Assembly: GCA_013399875.1 (NCBI GenBank)
Contig: VXAZ01004042.1
Location: 404,330 to 468,329 of the forward strand
Direction: 5' to 3'
DNA: 64,000 nucleotides
Origin: Gymnorhina tibicen
Taxonomy: Eukaryota; Chordata; Aves; Passeriformes; Artamidae
Below are positions 15,190-28,582 of the stretch, one piece after another (within the stretch, counting starts at the first letter, position 1; every line of letters begins with the position of its first letter). A program made the position numbers and the translations under genes. The notes under the pieces are model-generated. The model saw nothing but the letters and a program-made list of their open reading frames with translations. It was not told the origin of the DNA and ran no database searches.

Positions 15190-15880
15190 CTGTTGTATTT
15201 TGGAGAAAGCTACAATCTAGTTCTTGACTCAAACGAAGCAGATCAGTGCCTCTTACTATCTTTGTCACCTTTGTCTGCACCTTTTCTACATTTTGATTCT
15301 TTCCAAGGTAGGACTGCCAGAAGTAGATGCGGTAGTGAAGGTGTGGCCATACTATCCATGCATACAGCAGGACAACCATGTTTTCTTCTGAATTTTAGTT
15401 TTTCTTTGCTTACTATCCTCTGCTAATTTTTATTTCAATAATCCAATAGATTTTAACATTATTTATTTAATACTAAGAGTTATTTCTCTTTGAAGAACTA
15501 ACCACAGTAACATCAAAATTTTTTCAGGAGAGGGAAGAGGAATTATAGTAACTTAGGACCCATTTTTATGTACATGCAATTGCACTTTGTTTTCCCAGTG
15601 TGCACTTACAGAAATGATGGTGACTTCTCTCCAGGTATACTATATTTATCCATCTTGAACATGATGTCTGTAATAGTTTCTACAAATAGTTTTCCCAAGA
15701 TGGAGGTCAGACTTAGGAGCTTAGAGTTCCCAGCATCACATTGGGACAACTTGTGATGGGATTGTGCATCTCACATTCAGTTTCCCTGGTACTGAGATTT
15801 TAGAATGATCAGGTCTAGTATTGTCACATTTTAGAGCAGGGACTTGCAATTTGGCAACAGAACCTCTCTGATATTAGTGA
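15190..15880 (-). mobile_element. Degenerate antisense CR1-like LINE
   Basis: The minus strand at about 15,200-15,370 encodes WPHLHYRIYFWQSYLGKNQN and VEKVQTKVTKIVRG. This resembles the CR1 reverse-transcriptase C-terminal segment (pattern PHLxYxxxFW, then VQ+xxTKxVRG). Further right, the plus strand around 15,670-15,760 (cccaagatggaggtcagact, then gagttcccagcatcacattg) resembles the antisense of the upstream RT region. The order is correct for one old element. It has many lesions and no intact frame. Confidence 0.5.
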
Positions 15881-18800
15881 TGCAAATTTGCTATTTTTAG
15901 GACTGCCATCAGATTTTGGCCAAGTAAGTATGGGAAAAACAATTCCTATATGTTCAGTAAATACAAATAGATTTTCTGTAACTATAAGTCATCCAATTTT
16001 ATTGGTTTGACTTCTATATGGCAATTGTGTATGGAATATAATTTTTAGAAATATTATATGTAGCATTCCCCATTACATGCTCTTACATATTAATTAGACT
16101 CTTACTCTGCTGTGCCTTGTAGGAAGTGGGGTCATTGGATCCCTACAGCTGTTTCTCTATCCCTGCCTTCCTTCTGGCTTAGCAAAGTGGTGGCTTAGTT
16201 TGAGGACTCCAGAGCTCAGCTGAATGCCCAGCATTTCTTTCATGGTACTGAAAGTTACTGTGGTGCTAGAACTGAGGCTGTGGGTAATGTCTGAGGCTTT
16301 CCTCGTTCGAACACTATCCAGTGGAGAACTTGCAGATGCAGACTGACTGGGGTACAGGTCTGCTGGGCAGCTGCATATTAAAGAAGACAAAGAGAATGTG
16401 GTTATCAGGAAAAACGAAAATCTGAATGTCAAAGGAAGAAGGAGAAACCCCTGTGGGAGCTTGAAATTAATCCCTAATTCTTGGAGTCAATGTGTGTATC
16501 TGCCATCACCAAATAGCTCTGAAATCAATGGAAAGGTACGTGACCTCTTTTCTGATTTCTCTGTGCAGAAGACAGCAACAAACTGCTGGGCAGTTTCCTC
16601 GTGCTGTCAGTCTGAATGGTCCAGTATTGTTCAGACCCTGTGTGGGTATAGCTGTATTTACACACGATGAAATTTCTGGGGAGGCAGGGCAGAGAAAGAA
16701 GTACATGTTTATCTTTCTCTTTTTTTTTTTCTATAAATGTTTGAAAAACTATATTTGTATTAAAGCAAAATAAAAACCAACACACAAAGCCCAGTTTTAG
16801 AGAAGTGTTAAAGCCGCAAGTTTCTTGTTGGAGAAAGTGTTGTGTGTACAACCTTCATTTGGAGAACTGCAAATAGGAGGTCACTTTGTACTTTTTCTAC
16901 ACGATCCCTGCTTCCTTTAGTGCACGAAACTTTGTCCTCATGGAATGAATTCATCTCTGATATTCCCAGATAATTTCTTTTCAGAATATGTAAACTGAAT
17001 GTGTAGTAAATGAGGCAGAAATGTGCCTCAGAAAAAGAAAGGGTTCAGGCAGCTGCACAGCCCCCCAATAGGACTGATCTTCCTGTATGATCCTGGCCCA
17101 GTTACTATAGTAAAAGCTGGAAAAGTGGTGGAAGGTACAATTTGGAAATGTCACAAGTGAAGTCAGTGGGAACCCAGAGCACACAAACTACTAACACTGG
17201 AAAAAAAATCAAAGCTCACGTTGGGCTTTCAAAATAGGTTGACATTACTGACTTCACTCTCTTTACACTCGTGTATAAAATTACACCATCCCCTCATCCA
17301 TCGTACAAAGTGTCTCTGAAAATGCACAAATTAATGTTTTTAAAGTACTCACAGAGTTGACCTGCATTGTAAAGAAAGAGGAAAAAGCCATCAGGGATAA
17401 TCCATTTCCAAAGCATTGTTTGCAAGTTGTGTAATGTATATCAACAATTTGAACGAAATTATCAATAGCAATTGGTTTAGGGATTCCTATTGTGTAAAGA
17501 AAAGATGTTTCAGGTATGTGATGACATAAAAATTTTTCCATGAGACCTTATGACATGTGAAGACAAAGAAGCAGGAATTAAAGTTATAAGTGCAAATTTA
17601 GTTATGGTCATTTCCTAACCTGCAAGAACTTGGCCACACAACATGTATTTAAATACAGCATATGTCCAAGTTCAATGCTTATAATCCGGCCTAGTAATTT
17701 GTCCAGGATTTTGCTCCTTGTTGTATTAAATATGAAATTTGAATACCTAGTCCACATGTTTTTACAAGCTGCTCAGCAGCCACCTTTTTAAAGTGAGTCA
17801 TCACATTCATCTCTTTGCCTGGTTGCATGATTCATGTCTTAGTAAAGATACAGTATAATGAAGGTTGAATGGATTAAAATAAACATGCAATTGCAAAGAT
17901 TACATATTTTTGCGTCTTAAAATCATTAGCTATGATTATTTGCTCTTGCTTTACCCAGTTTATTGTGCAAATGTTACTCTGTTTATGTGGACATTATGAC
18001 AGGGATGGGGTTTCTGTTTATTCAGGGATGATTTCTCTCTCACTGTAGCTGAACACTCGGAATAGAAAAGACATGTCCTTGTCAAGCAGTGTTACTTAAA
18101 TTTTCAGTTAATGAGTTTATTGCACTATAGTGTTGTACCTTAAGCCTGTCCTGTTGCTAGTTGCTAATCATCAGATATTATGTAGATAATACAATAATTA
18201 GACTCCTCCACACTCCTCATGGAAAGCTTTGTGGCTCTTGGTGCTGCACAGACTCTGGGACAATGTGATCTCTTCAAGCACATTACACAAATAGACCTGG
18301 GGGTCTCTGACAGGGAGATTGGGGAAGGAAATTGCTGAAAGGCTGGGGGCTGCTCCTGTGACCACCACATCCTCCATGCCCACAACCTGCCCCTTCAGTG
18401 TTTCAAAATAGGTTATATTATAGATCTGACACACAGAAAGAGGAAAAGTGGATATAATCTGAATCCTGCTATGGTTAGACTGTGTATATTTTTTTTTATT
18501 TAAACATTCACTATTTCATTGTAGAAATAAGCAGCACAAATTAAGGATGCTCCATTTACTGTTCTTTCCAGGATCACTTCCCTTCCATGAGAAAAATGTT
18601 TTCACACAGGTAGTGGATCATGTCTCATTCTGTTAATGTTCTCTGTATCTTAAATATGCTTTTGATTTGTATTATTTATGTTTATAGTCATGATTACGTG
18701 CACAGCAGTGTGCTTGTGTTATTTTTGTATAATAGCACAGACGGTTTTGCACAGTGAGCTTGTAAAGACATCACTCGCTGTTACTGGGTCTTTTTTCTGT

Positions 18801-18929
18801 GAATGCATTTTTCATTACCAACATCACTTTATGAACACCACAACGTTCAATTAGAATAGAGTGTATTTTATTTATGGCTTATACAGTATTTGAGTACCTT
18901 ACCAATATTAACTAATGTTGCCACGTCTC
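15881..18929. other. Intergenic sequence around the 16.2 kb candidate exon
   Basis: About 3 kb, AT-rich. Apart from the candidate exon at 16.16-16.37 kb I recognise nothing. The stretch at about 17,760-17,880 contains an AP-1-like tgagtcatca, which is a weak observation by itself. Confidence 0.55.
16157..16372 (-). CDS. Possible terminal coding exon of unknown gene
   Basis: A good acceptor on the minus strand (ttgtcttctttaatatgcag) opens a frame of about 71 codons ending in TAG at 16,157-16,159. It encodes CPADLYPSQSASASSPLDS, VRTRKASDITHSLSSSTTVT and FSTMKEMLGIQLSSGV, ending KPEGRQG. The Ser/Thr-rich, protein-like text is unlike neighbouring noise. I do not recognise the family and see no companion exon. 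It may be a chance frame or an old retrocopy. Confidence 0.2.
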   Translation of the reverse strand, partial: SCPADLYPSQSASASSPLDSVRTRKASDITHSLSSSTTVTFSTMKEMLGIQLSSGVLKLSHHFAKPEGRQG

Positions 18930-19050
18930 TGTGAAGCAGCAGATATATTCATTTGACAGATGGGGAAACTGAGGCATGGAGAGCTTATGTGAATGACCTG
19001 AAGTCTCTTAGCAGATCTGAGACAGTGCAGGCCTTTAATACAGGATCACC
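18930..19050 (+). mobile_element. MIR/CORE-SINE-like fragment
   Basis: The sequence tttgacagatggggaaactg followed by aggcatggagagcttatgtg and aatgacctgaagtc closely parallels the MIR core (ttttacagatgaggaaactg, aggcacagagaggttaagt). These are ancient tRNA-derived SINEs shared by amniotes. The fragment is diverged and inactive. Confidence 0.7.
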
Positions 19051-20029
19051 TTTAATCTCTGCAGCAGCATGGCTGTTATTTTTACATGAGGAGAGTTATA
19101 GATTAGTGTCAGTGTATGTTCAAATATTAATCTCTACTGATCCATTTACCTACAAAACTATTTCAAGACAAATTAAAACATGTTTCTACTTCTGGCAAAG
19201 CTGTCTGTTGCTTGTTGTGTGGTAAAACTTAATCTAGATATTTCAAAATAAATTGGTTTGTCAAGGTGTTGCTGTAAGTGGTGTCTCTGCAGCACAGTTT
19301 TCACTTACCAAAGGATCATTGAATCAGAGGCAAAAAAATCCTTGAGGAAAAGTTGAAGAAGCATTATAAGTACTGATTGTGGAAAATTATTTATATCAAT
19401 AATATCAATATATGTATTGTTTTAACTTTCCTCTTATGTTTTGGGTTTTTTTTTTTGAGTTACTGTTTTGGTACCGTTCTTAAAAGGAAAAACACTTTTT
19501 AAATTTGGAAAATGAAGAGGATAAATTCCTAGAGAGTGGTAAAATCACCTTAGTGGACTCTTTTATTCCTCTTTCAAAGAAATGGGAAATGTAACATAAG
19601 ATTACTTTCTCATAACGTTGGAGGTCTGTCACACAGACATTTGTGTTTGAGCTGGTCTACTAAACTCTTTTCATAGTTAACAGAGATAATCAGGCTTTTC
19701 TAATGAGCAATTTATCTGAACTGCTTTAAGGACCTATTCTGGGGCAAGATTAATTGCATTCTGGAAACATCCATTTCTTTCCACTTGCTAGAAAGTCAAA
19801 CACGTTTAATTAGGGACTAATTCAGATGTAGACATGTAAACTGGATGAGATGAATTACTGATTCTCTGTAATCTTATGTAAGGTTACAGCTTGCCTATAT
19901 TTTTAACTGGAACACTGAAAAATATCCCCTACATACCAAAAGCATTGATGGAATGCTAAAATACAGCAGCTTTTAAAAAAGGGCAAGAAATGGAAATTTG
20001 ATCTGTCATGTCCTCTTCTGTCTGTCTTC

Positions 20030-20057
20030 TTCTGTAAATTTACTTCTGTAAATTTAA
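20030..20057. repeat. 14 bp direct duplication
   Basis: The unit ttctgtaaatttac occurs twice in tandem. It is a small local duplication with no evident function. Confidence 0.85.
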
Positions 20058-23000
20058 CAATATACAAACTTCAAAGTATGGCAAATTTTTATATATAATG
20101 GAATATTCATTTGTCTTTCTTAGCTTTCATTTTAAACTTCCATTTTGTAACTTGTATAATTCTTTTTATGGAAGGTGGTCTATTTCAAAATATTAAACAG
20201 GTTTTAACTTAAAAACTGAGGAACTTTAAAATTAGGGAAAGCTTTAAGTAATTTCTCATGAAAGCTTAATTCAACTTTCCTATTTTCAGTTCATGCTATT
20301 TGAAAAGCTTTAAATAATGTTTTAACCACTTTTATATTTTTACTTTTATATTTAAAGGTGCTTTGCTGTAGCTGTGCTACAGATATTAAGTGTATATTTG
20401 ACTTGAAGCTTAAACAATATTAAAATTTAAAGAATCTGAGGACATTCTTCTGCTGAAAAGGGATTTAGGAAGTGTTTATATGCGTTGAAATGAACCTGAG
20501 CAGCAACAGAATTTCAATGCAAATATGTTTATAATACATATTTTAATAGGAAGCTTCAAAGGCTAACAAGCAACTTAGCAAAATCTATTTGTATTCAAGA
20601 CATAAGTTTTTCAAGAAAAATTAGTTACAAAAATGCAGAAGAGGATCACAGTGGTGTTTCTGACATTACTATGAAAAAATGCTGAAGGTTTACCTAAGAA
20701 AGGATAAAAAAATGACTTAAAAGTGAAGGCAACATTGGTTGCCTTCCAAGTTCATTACTGAAACAGATGAATTAGTACAGAAACTGGCAGTAGTGATTTA
20801 AGGAATAAAAATGATAAAAAAAAAGAAAAGTCCTACATGAATGGAAGAAACTGAAGAATTTGCAGCACCATCTCAAAAATGGCAATTTTGAAAATATGGA
20901 TTAGCAGAGAGAAAGAAGTGTAGCAATCATGTGGGTTCAGCAAGCAAGTTTAAAAAAAGACCATATTTGGAAGTAAGGTGAGTTTGATAAACCCAAGGAA
21001 TTAGATTCACCTCAATTAATCTCAGAAAGACAAGAGAAAACTGCTGCATCTGCATTCCAGGTCTTTGGCATTCACAGGGCTGATTCATACAATAATTTTA
21101 ACCTGAAGTTATTAAAAATATTTATAAAAATAGAAAAGGATTCTTATCCACTTGCTGCAGGTGAAATCCATGATACAGAGATGTAAGACTTCAGCCAGGC
21201 TCTCATAGGTAATGCTTTAGGTTCTGCCATGAAAGTACCTTATGTCACTATAATTTACAGCACCCCTAATGATCGTGCTGAGTTATGTCTGTGCTCAGTG
21301 GCTGCTTTATTTCTTTCCTCTCCATCTGAATAGAAAGCCTTGTATTTCACTCATGTAAAGCCTAAATTCATCCAGCCTTCAGGCAGGTTTCCTTCATATT
21401 CTTGGAAGAAAGGGTGCTTTTGAAGGAGGATGGGATGGGATGTGATACTTATGTTTGTCATTTTCTAAAGGAATCATACACTTTCTTTTTTTCTTTTTCC
21501 TTCTGGCTAATACAGTATCAAGAATCAGCCATGGTAACCACCTCCCTTTGTTTTACAGTGCATAGGTAGAAACCCAGTACCGGAAAAACTGATCAAATTA
21601 CTCAGTTCACTTCAGCTACAGCAACATGTATTTTCCTTGTGGTTTTAGTCTAAAGGAGTTAGATGGTAGGAGATGGTAGAGTCTTTTGGCATAGTAAGTA
21701 TTTATTTCCCAAGATGTTGGTCATCACATTACCCGCAAATTTACATTGCATTTTGCCTGTTCCAATCTTGAAGTTAGTTTTGTAAACTTAATACAGTAGT
21801 AAAATATTTCAGAAGAAACAGAGGCAAACGAGGACAGAGGTTATTAAATTTTCTCATACACTGGACAGGTGGATTTAATAATTTTTTATTACTACAGTAT
21901 TGCTGTGTCAGTGTTCTCTGCCTGTTAGCAATTGACACTTATCTTAATTCAGTGAGAAAACTATCTCATTCATAACCTGAACTGCAGCCATTTAAACTTG
22001 GAGAAATTAATTCCAGGAGAAGGAGTTCTTTTGTTTTCCTACCTGTCCTATTCTTTCTTCAGTTTTGTGAAATTGTCAGGATTGAAAATGTTTCACTTCA
22101 ACTTTTCTCACTGTTTTTTGAGAGGAAAATACAAACATAAAAGAACTGAATCTAGATTAAAAGGTGAAACAATATTTCCTCTATTTCCAAAACAATCCGT
22201 TGGCTCTTGGGTATTCTTAGTTCCTGTGTTTGAATATATTAATGAGTTTTGCTTCCTTAAACTGTTGTGAACCACATAACCCCTGCATAAATTAACGTTA
22301 GCAGTTGAACACAGTGTGTTTGACTTCTGGGGACTTTTGCATGAAAATATTTTCTGTCTTGGACTTCATCAGTTCTTCTACAGGACAGTAACACAGAGGT
22401 TGTAGTGGAACGTACTGGACTCTTACATGACACTTATACTCCAGTACTTGATCTGAGAGCTATCTACAAGAATCTCTTGATGGTCAGAGGTACAAATATA
22501 ACACAGAAATTGAAATTTATAAGATTATCCTTAAATCATTAAAATATAATCAATAACATATTTCGGAGCAAAGTGCTTCCATAGTTGCTAGCCATGTGGA
22601 GGCACTGAACATGATTCTAAAGGGGTTTACAGCAGCAGTGGTAACCTACAGCAACCCTTTATTTTCTCTGTTTTCCTTTGAGCATTGAAGATGACACAGC
22701 CCATCCTGCACTACTGTGCGAGACCTCTCTTTTTTGTCATATTTGTCCCCATATTCAGCAGTTCAAAATACATACCAATACCCCCCTCAGTAATATATAT
22801 TCTGTAGTTTTCCAAATATTGAAGAATTTCTTTTAAGTTATCAACTGCCAGAATTTCATTGGTTTCATATCAGACTTTTCAATCTTGAAAAAGTTGATGG
22901 AAAAAAGAACTCCATTTCTGAATAAGGTTCTGTGAATTTGTATAAATAAAATAGAGGGAAAAAAAGGGAAACATTATTCGATTTAGCAGTTTTGAAATTA

Positions 23001-26000
23001 GTTTTATTAAATTAATTAATTACTTCTGAGTTCTTAAAGGTAGCTCATTAATTTGTAGTTTGAATGAGTTTGCTCAGGACTTGGATATGTTAAAATAGAA
23101 ACATTTATCAGCTGACTAATGTTGTAATAAGACTAAACAATATCATATAATGCTATAATTTTTCAATATAGAATGTAACTTTGGAAACCATCTTACCTGA
23201 AGAAGAAAATCTTTCATGGACTTTTTTAAAAGGAAGTAGTAGATGTTAAAGATAAACCTTATCTTTTCTTTAGAAAGAAGATGGTCTGTTTGTAACTATT
23301 GCTATCATGCCAAAAATTGCCAGAGACCTTGGAATATTTTAACAGTATTTTAACAATATTGAGGACCATTTCTCTGTGGGAATTTGTTATAGCAATGAAC
23401 ATGTTCCCGACTGAGCTGATTACATATAAAAGATACTCAGCCATGCTGAATACAGAACAGGCAGAATACAGACATACAGAAAGTATGAACGTTAAATAAT
23501 TGTAAAACATAGTATGTGATGAAAATTGTATGAAAATTCATGTTCATTAATGTGTTTTGCCATTAAAAATATTTTTGCTGTGTGGGGAATATTCATACAA
23601 GTAAAGCTTTTGTAATAGCTGTCAAATGAGGAGTCTACACCAGAAGCAGAAAATACCCATAATTAAATTAGATCCAGACAAACAATAATGTAGGATCCCT
23701 ACAATGACAATGATTACTTTCAAAGTGACTCCATAAATTATTAGGGTTCTTTTCTGTGGCAGTCAGTCTTTCTTGAATGACTGCATTATGTCTTCTTAAT
23801 TGCTAAATGCTTTGAACTTGCAGGGTTATCAGGAGAAATCAGGCACACCTGGCCATTCAGAGTTCCTGATGCAATTCCTGAAGTGACTGTCTGCCTTACA
23901 TGCTTGTTGTTTACATGCTAAAAATATGGCAACATAAGAACATTTTTAAAATTCTAAAAATGAGTGAAATACTTTTGTTAAATAGTCAGCCAAGAAAATG
24001 GGAATTTATCCATGTTCTCAGTCTTTTCAGACGGTAAAAAAAGGTACTGTTTGGATGTTGCACTGATATTTCCACATTGGCAATTATTTTATTTCTTAAC
24101 CTTTTGCATCCCTGTCCCCTGAACCTTCAGTTTTTGTTTCTGTAAAAAGAGATAATGATTTTTATGTCTTCAGATAGCTTTGCCTGCTTGGGAACATATT
24201 CTCATCTTGCAAATAAGTTTGTAACAACATAACAAATCTTTAAGTTTTGGTTTTAGGTAAATATATAACTACATAAGCATGATATATATTAATCCTTTCT
24301 TGATCTTGTTTTTTACTAAGTGGTGCTTCAGCTATTTTAAAGCTTCATTGTATTAACAGGAAAGTATGCAGTAGCTTTAATATAAATTATAGTCAAGGCT
24401 GTAATGTATTATGTATTTATATATAAGATCCTGTAGTCCAAAAAAATTGTAGTATTAAATATAGAACATGGTTTTAAAATAAAATATGCTACTCTTTGTC
24501 CTAGATTAAAGCCTATGTGTTTTTCTAAAGTAACCTTTGCTTTTTTCACCATTCCCAATGAACTAGAACTTCTACTAAATGGCAAAAGACTGCCATTAAT
24601 AAATCAAGTGAGTAAAATCCAACAAGCAGCAGCAGAAGCTGGCCTGGGAACTGGTAAATGGAAAGCTGCTCGTGTAGGGTCCTGCTTAGAGAACATTAAA
24701 TATGTCATAAAGATGTTGACAGTTTGCCCTCAGTGAAGTGCTGTTCATCTTCTTGGGGTTTTTTCCCCAGCTGTTACTGAAACTTGACCAACTCCACAAG
24801 TTCCAGTTCCTCATCTATCTGTATGCAGTGGCTAATAAGGGATGAGGTAAGGATATAATAAAGGATGATGTAATGATAAGCTACAATGAAATGGAAAATT
24901 CTCATCTGGGGATGAAATTGCCAACCTCTGTGCTATGCACATGCTTTTCAAAATGAGCCCAAATTCCTGTGTCTGGGCTGGTTCTTACATTGCCTTCATC
25001 ACTGAGTGAAACTACAGGGACTGCACGTGCCTGCAGCAAGAAATGCCAAAAAGGCCAGTTCTTAGGAGTTACAGAAAGTTTACTTCACTCTTTTTAGAAA
25101 ACACCGTGTGCCAGTTTCTGGAGGAGAACCAGACACTGTTTAGATGTTTTCTCTACTGAACATCTTTCTGAGTAGCTTTTATCTTTGCGAAGGAAACAGT
25201 GGAGCTTTGGCAGAGTAAAACTTGCTATGCTGTCATCAGGTGCAGAAGATCTGAAAGACAAAGAAGCTTTTGAAGACAGTTAAATAGACAGAAGCACTGC
25301 TAAATGCAGCAGAGATACAGAGATCTGTATTCTATTATTTAGGTCCCTCTTTAATTTACTCTACCACCTCACATGCACTTATTCAAGAAATGTTACTGCT
25401 CTGGCAACTCCCAGTCTCAGGATGAAGAAACAGACGCTAGTGAAAGTTACTGGAGATGCCATGAAAAGTAGAATTATTTTAAGAGGAACTTCAACAGGGT
25501 AAAACACTTTATTTGATATATAGATGACAGACTGTCAAATTACACAAGACTGGGAATACTGGCAGAATGTACAAAATATAAATAGGCATCAAGCTTAATG
25601 AGAAAATATGTTACAAGGGAACTGTAGAGCTATACAGATGAACAGGAAGAATATCCACAAATGCATAGAGTTGTGCATGAACTAATACATCCTGCCAAGA
25701 AGCTCAGTACCACTGTTGCTGGGGGTATTTCACTGATTCCAATTTAAAACTAGCTCAGATATTTCTTCTACTTGGCAATTAGGTAATAGTTTACCTTGTA
25801 CAGCATTTAATTTATTATTATTTTTTTAAGAAGCAGACTTATGCCACATGGACACTTAAAAGCAATACTGAAAAATATACGTTTGGTATCAAAGGGAACT
25901 GGGCCATGGTGGAAGAATTCGGCATGGTACAGTCTTGAGGCAAGGGTGTTGCATGCACAAATTAAAGGGTTTCTATGTTTTCCATAACACTTTATTAGGA

Positions 26001-28463
26001 CTGAAAGGAAGCCCCTTCTGTTTGGACAAAGAGGGAAAGAGGATGTTGAGTAGATGAGGACCCCAAAATGGCATGTGGGTTTTCTTTTATAAGAGCAATG
26101 CGAGGAAAAAAATTTGGAAAGTATCCTGAGAACATGTACCCGAGTATGCAGAAAGTAAAGGTATAGCAAGTCTTTGGGAAGAAAGATACTAACTCTTTTT
26201 CTCAAGTTCTGTTAAAGCTGATAAAACCTTGAAATGACGTAATTTGAGAGAAAGACAGATGGAGAATATTGCTAGAAGAGCAATTAATGATGCTGAGCTT
26301 GATTTGTTAGTCATCAGCATGGAGATGATAACTGAGGATGTGTCAGCTGATGAAACTGCTTGGAGAGAGAACATAATGTAAGATGAGCAGAAGGCTATAG
26401 ACACTGCCCTGGGGAATAATGAGAATGGGGAAAGAGCAAAAAGACTCATCAAAAGATCAGCTACAAGAACAGTCTTGAAAAGAACTGGAGTGAAAAAAAA
26501 CCAATCTTCAAGTCTAGTAGGTGTAAAATGCCAGGAAGGCAGGAATGATCAATGGCATCAAAAACTGGAAGAAGTTAAAAGAAAGAAAATACGGGGATGA
26601 AGGACAGGGAGATTAAGCTTGTCAAGGAGCAGCAGGAGTGGGCTTTTTCACAGGGGAAGGCCACCTGGGAGATGACAATGACAGCAAGATGGTTGGAGGC
26701 ACTGACAGGGGCACAGTCCCACAGTAGCTGGGCAACGCAACCTGAGCTGGTCAGGTTATGGTAGCTGGGGTCACGAAACAGTCCAGATGACAAGGCCAGT
26801 CCAAAATGATGAGACATAACCTGAGGTCAAGTCAGAATGAGGGCTGGCTGATGTTCAGCAGCCCAGTGCGTGTCAGGCAGAAGTGCAGCGATGAGGCAAG
26901 CCCGAAGTCACGGCAGGGAAGTGGTTCAGCAGGCCGAGGGCACTAGGCCCCGGCCAGGCAAAGGCAGGGACACAGCAGAGCCCAGGCAAGGCTGGGGACT
27001 CACAGAGCTCCCGTGCTGGGGAGAAGGGACCCTCCTCTCACCACCAACTCTGGCACAGCTCTTTCCTCAGCTTTCTCCCCAGCTGCATCATTCCAGAGCT
27101 GGCCTTGACCGTGGGCAGCTCAGCCCCTGGCAGGGGGAACAGGCTGCGCTCAGGTAATTAATTGTATTTAATGACTTGTGCGGGACTCTGTCACAGTTAA
27201 TGAGAATCTTGTGATTGGTTTAATTAGAGTCAGGAACTCATCCCCAGGTCTGTGTATGACCGTAATTCCTTCTTGATATTGCAATGTGTAAGGTGCGAAA
27301 GTAAGTATTACAATCTAGAGGCTGGAATGAGAATCACCGCTACACTGTGATACAAATAAGAAGATAACATGTGTTTAGTGCTTAAATATAAAATACGACA
27401 CATTCAGGAGGGAAGAGTTAACAAGATAACAGAAATGCTATTGTTTTCCATTCCCTGTGCGCTTTTAAATTTTGGTATTGTTTAAACGTGAGCTTTCTTT
27501 TCAAGGCTTAGAAATTTCTTTTTAAACATTACTCACAGTATAGGCTAATAATTCATCATGGATGCTATTTCCCATATAAAATAAATTTTAAGATCAAGAT
27601 CCATTTGTTAGGACTCAATTTTTAAAGAAATATATGAATGTAGTTTTCCAGCTAAAGGAGCTATCAAATCAGTGAAGGCTTCTTGTGGTTTTGCAATGAA
27701 ATCTGAAAGACCTGCAGGAAACCCTGGGTCTGGCAGGCAGCCAAGCACAAATAGTAACACACAGCTGCAGTCTGATGCTGTATTATTTATTCATGTGTGT
27801 CCATGGAGTAGAATCATGGAGACATTCATATCTCTCAGGAGTAAGAGTGCAGGACTGGCTTTTTATAAACATGGAAATTATTTTTAGCAGTTTTTAATGT
27901 TTAGAATTCTTTCCCTTGAGATGTGAAGAAAAGAAGTTGAAGGGAATATCTATTTTCACATAGGTGAAAATGGTCAATGACTGAATTTCTGACACGGGGG
28001 AATGATATTTTAGATTGTCTGAGAGCTACTTAAGCATTTTTAAAGAAAAGACATTTCAAAAGACTGATAATTTAGGAGCATATTAGCTGAAGATACATAA
28101 AAATATGCTTTTGATCTATGTCTGCAATACTAGATTGTCACTATAAATGGAAAATGTTATCAAAGGCATAAATTTCAGCAGGTAGGCATTACTTGCTTTT
28201 ATTCTCTAAGCTGTACAGAGACCGTGTTACACACGCATTATATCTTTGTCATAGTACATTTCGGTTTATACAATTGTTTTAACCTTCACTTTAAATATTT
28301 TTAATATTAATATTAATATTTACTGTGTCTAATATATAGTATACTGTATTTACTATGAGAATGCAAAGGCAATTTTTCAACAGTAAGCACTCTAGCTTAA
28401 AATCTTACGTTACAAGAGCTTGTAAAACTTTAAATTGAGTAATATATCTGTCATTTCCTACAG

Positions 28464-28582
28464 CGAAGAATGGATATGTGCTGAAAAGAATTTTAGCTGC
28501 AAGTCTGAAAGCAAAATTGAAAGAGACCTGCAGCAAGTGGAGAATTCTGTAGCAGATCAGCCAAGTGTGCACGGGTCAGAGG
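28464..28582 (+). CDS. Weak candidate internal exon, plus strand
   Basis: A good acceptor (tctgtcatttcctacag) is followed by an open stretch encoding EEWICAEKNFSCKSESKIER and DLQQVENSVADQPSVHGSEG. A donor-like AGAGG|GTGAGA follows 119 bp later. The residues are charged and coiled-coil-like. In mammals CCDC7 lies next to the ITGB1 3' end in convergent orientation, so a plus-strand gene is conceivable. I cannot match this to CCDC7. Confidence 0.12.

Noticed and set aside
17760..17880. AP-1-like tgagtcatca as an enhancer
   Set aside because: A single short motif in 64 kb is expected by chance; without conservation data it is not evidence of an enhancer.
25807..26205. 132-codon open frame on the minus strand
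   Set aside because: It starts at TTG, has no recognisable domain and low-complexity hydrophobic residues, and lies in a purine-rich stretch where stops on one strand are depleted.
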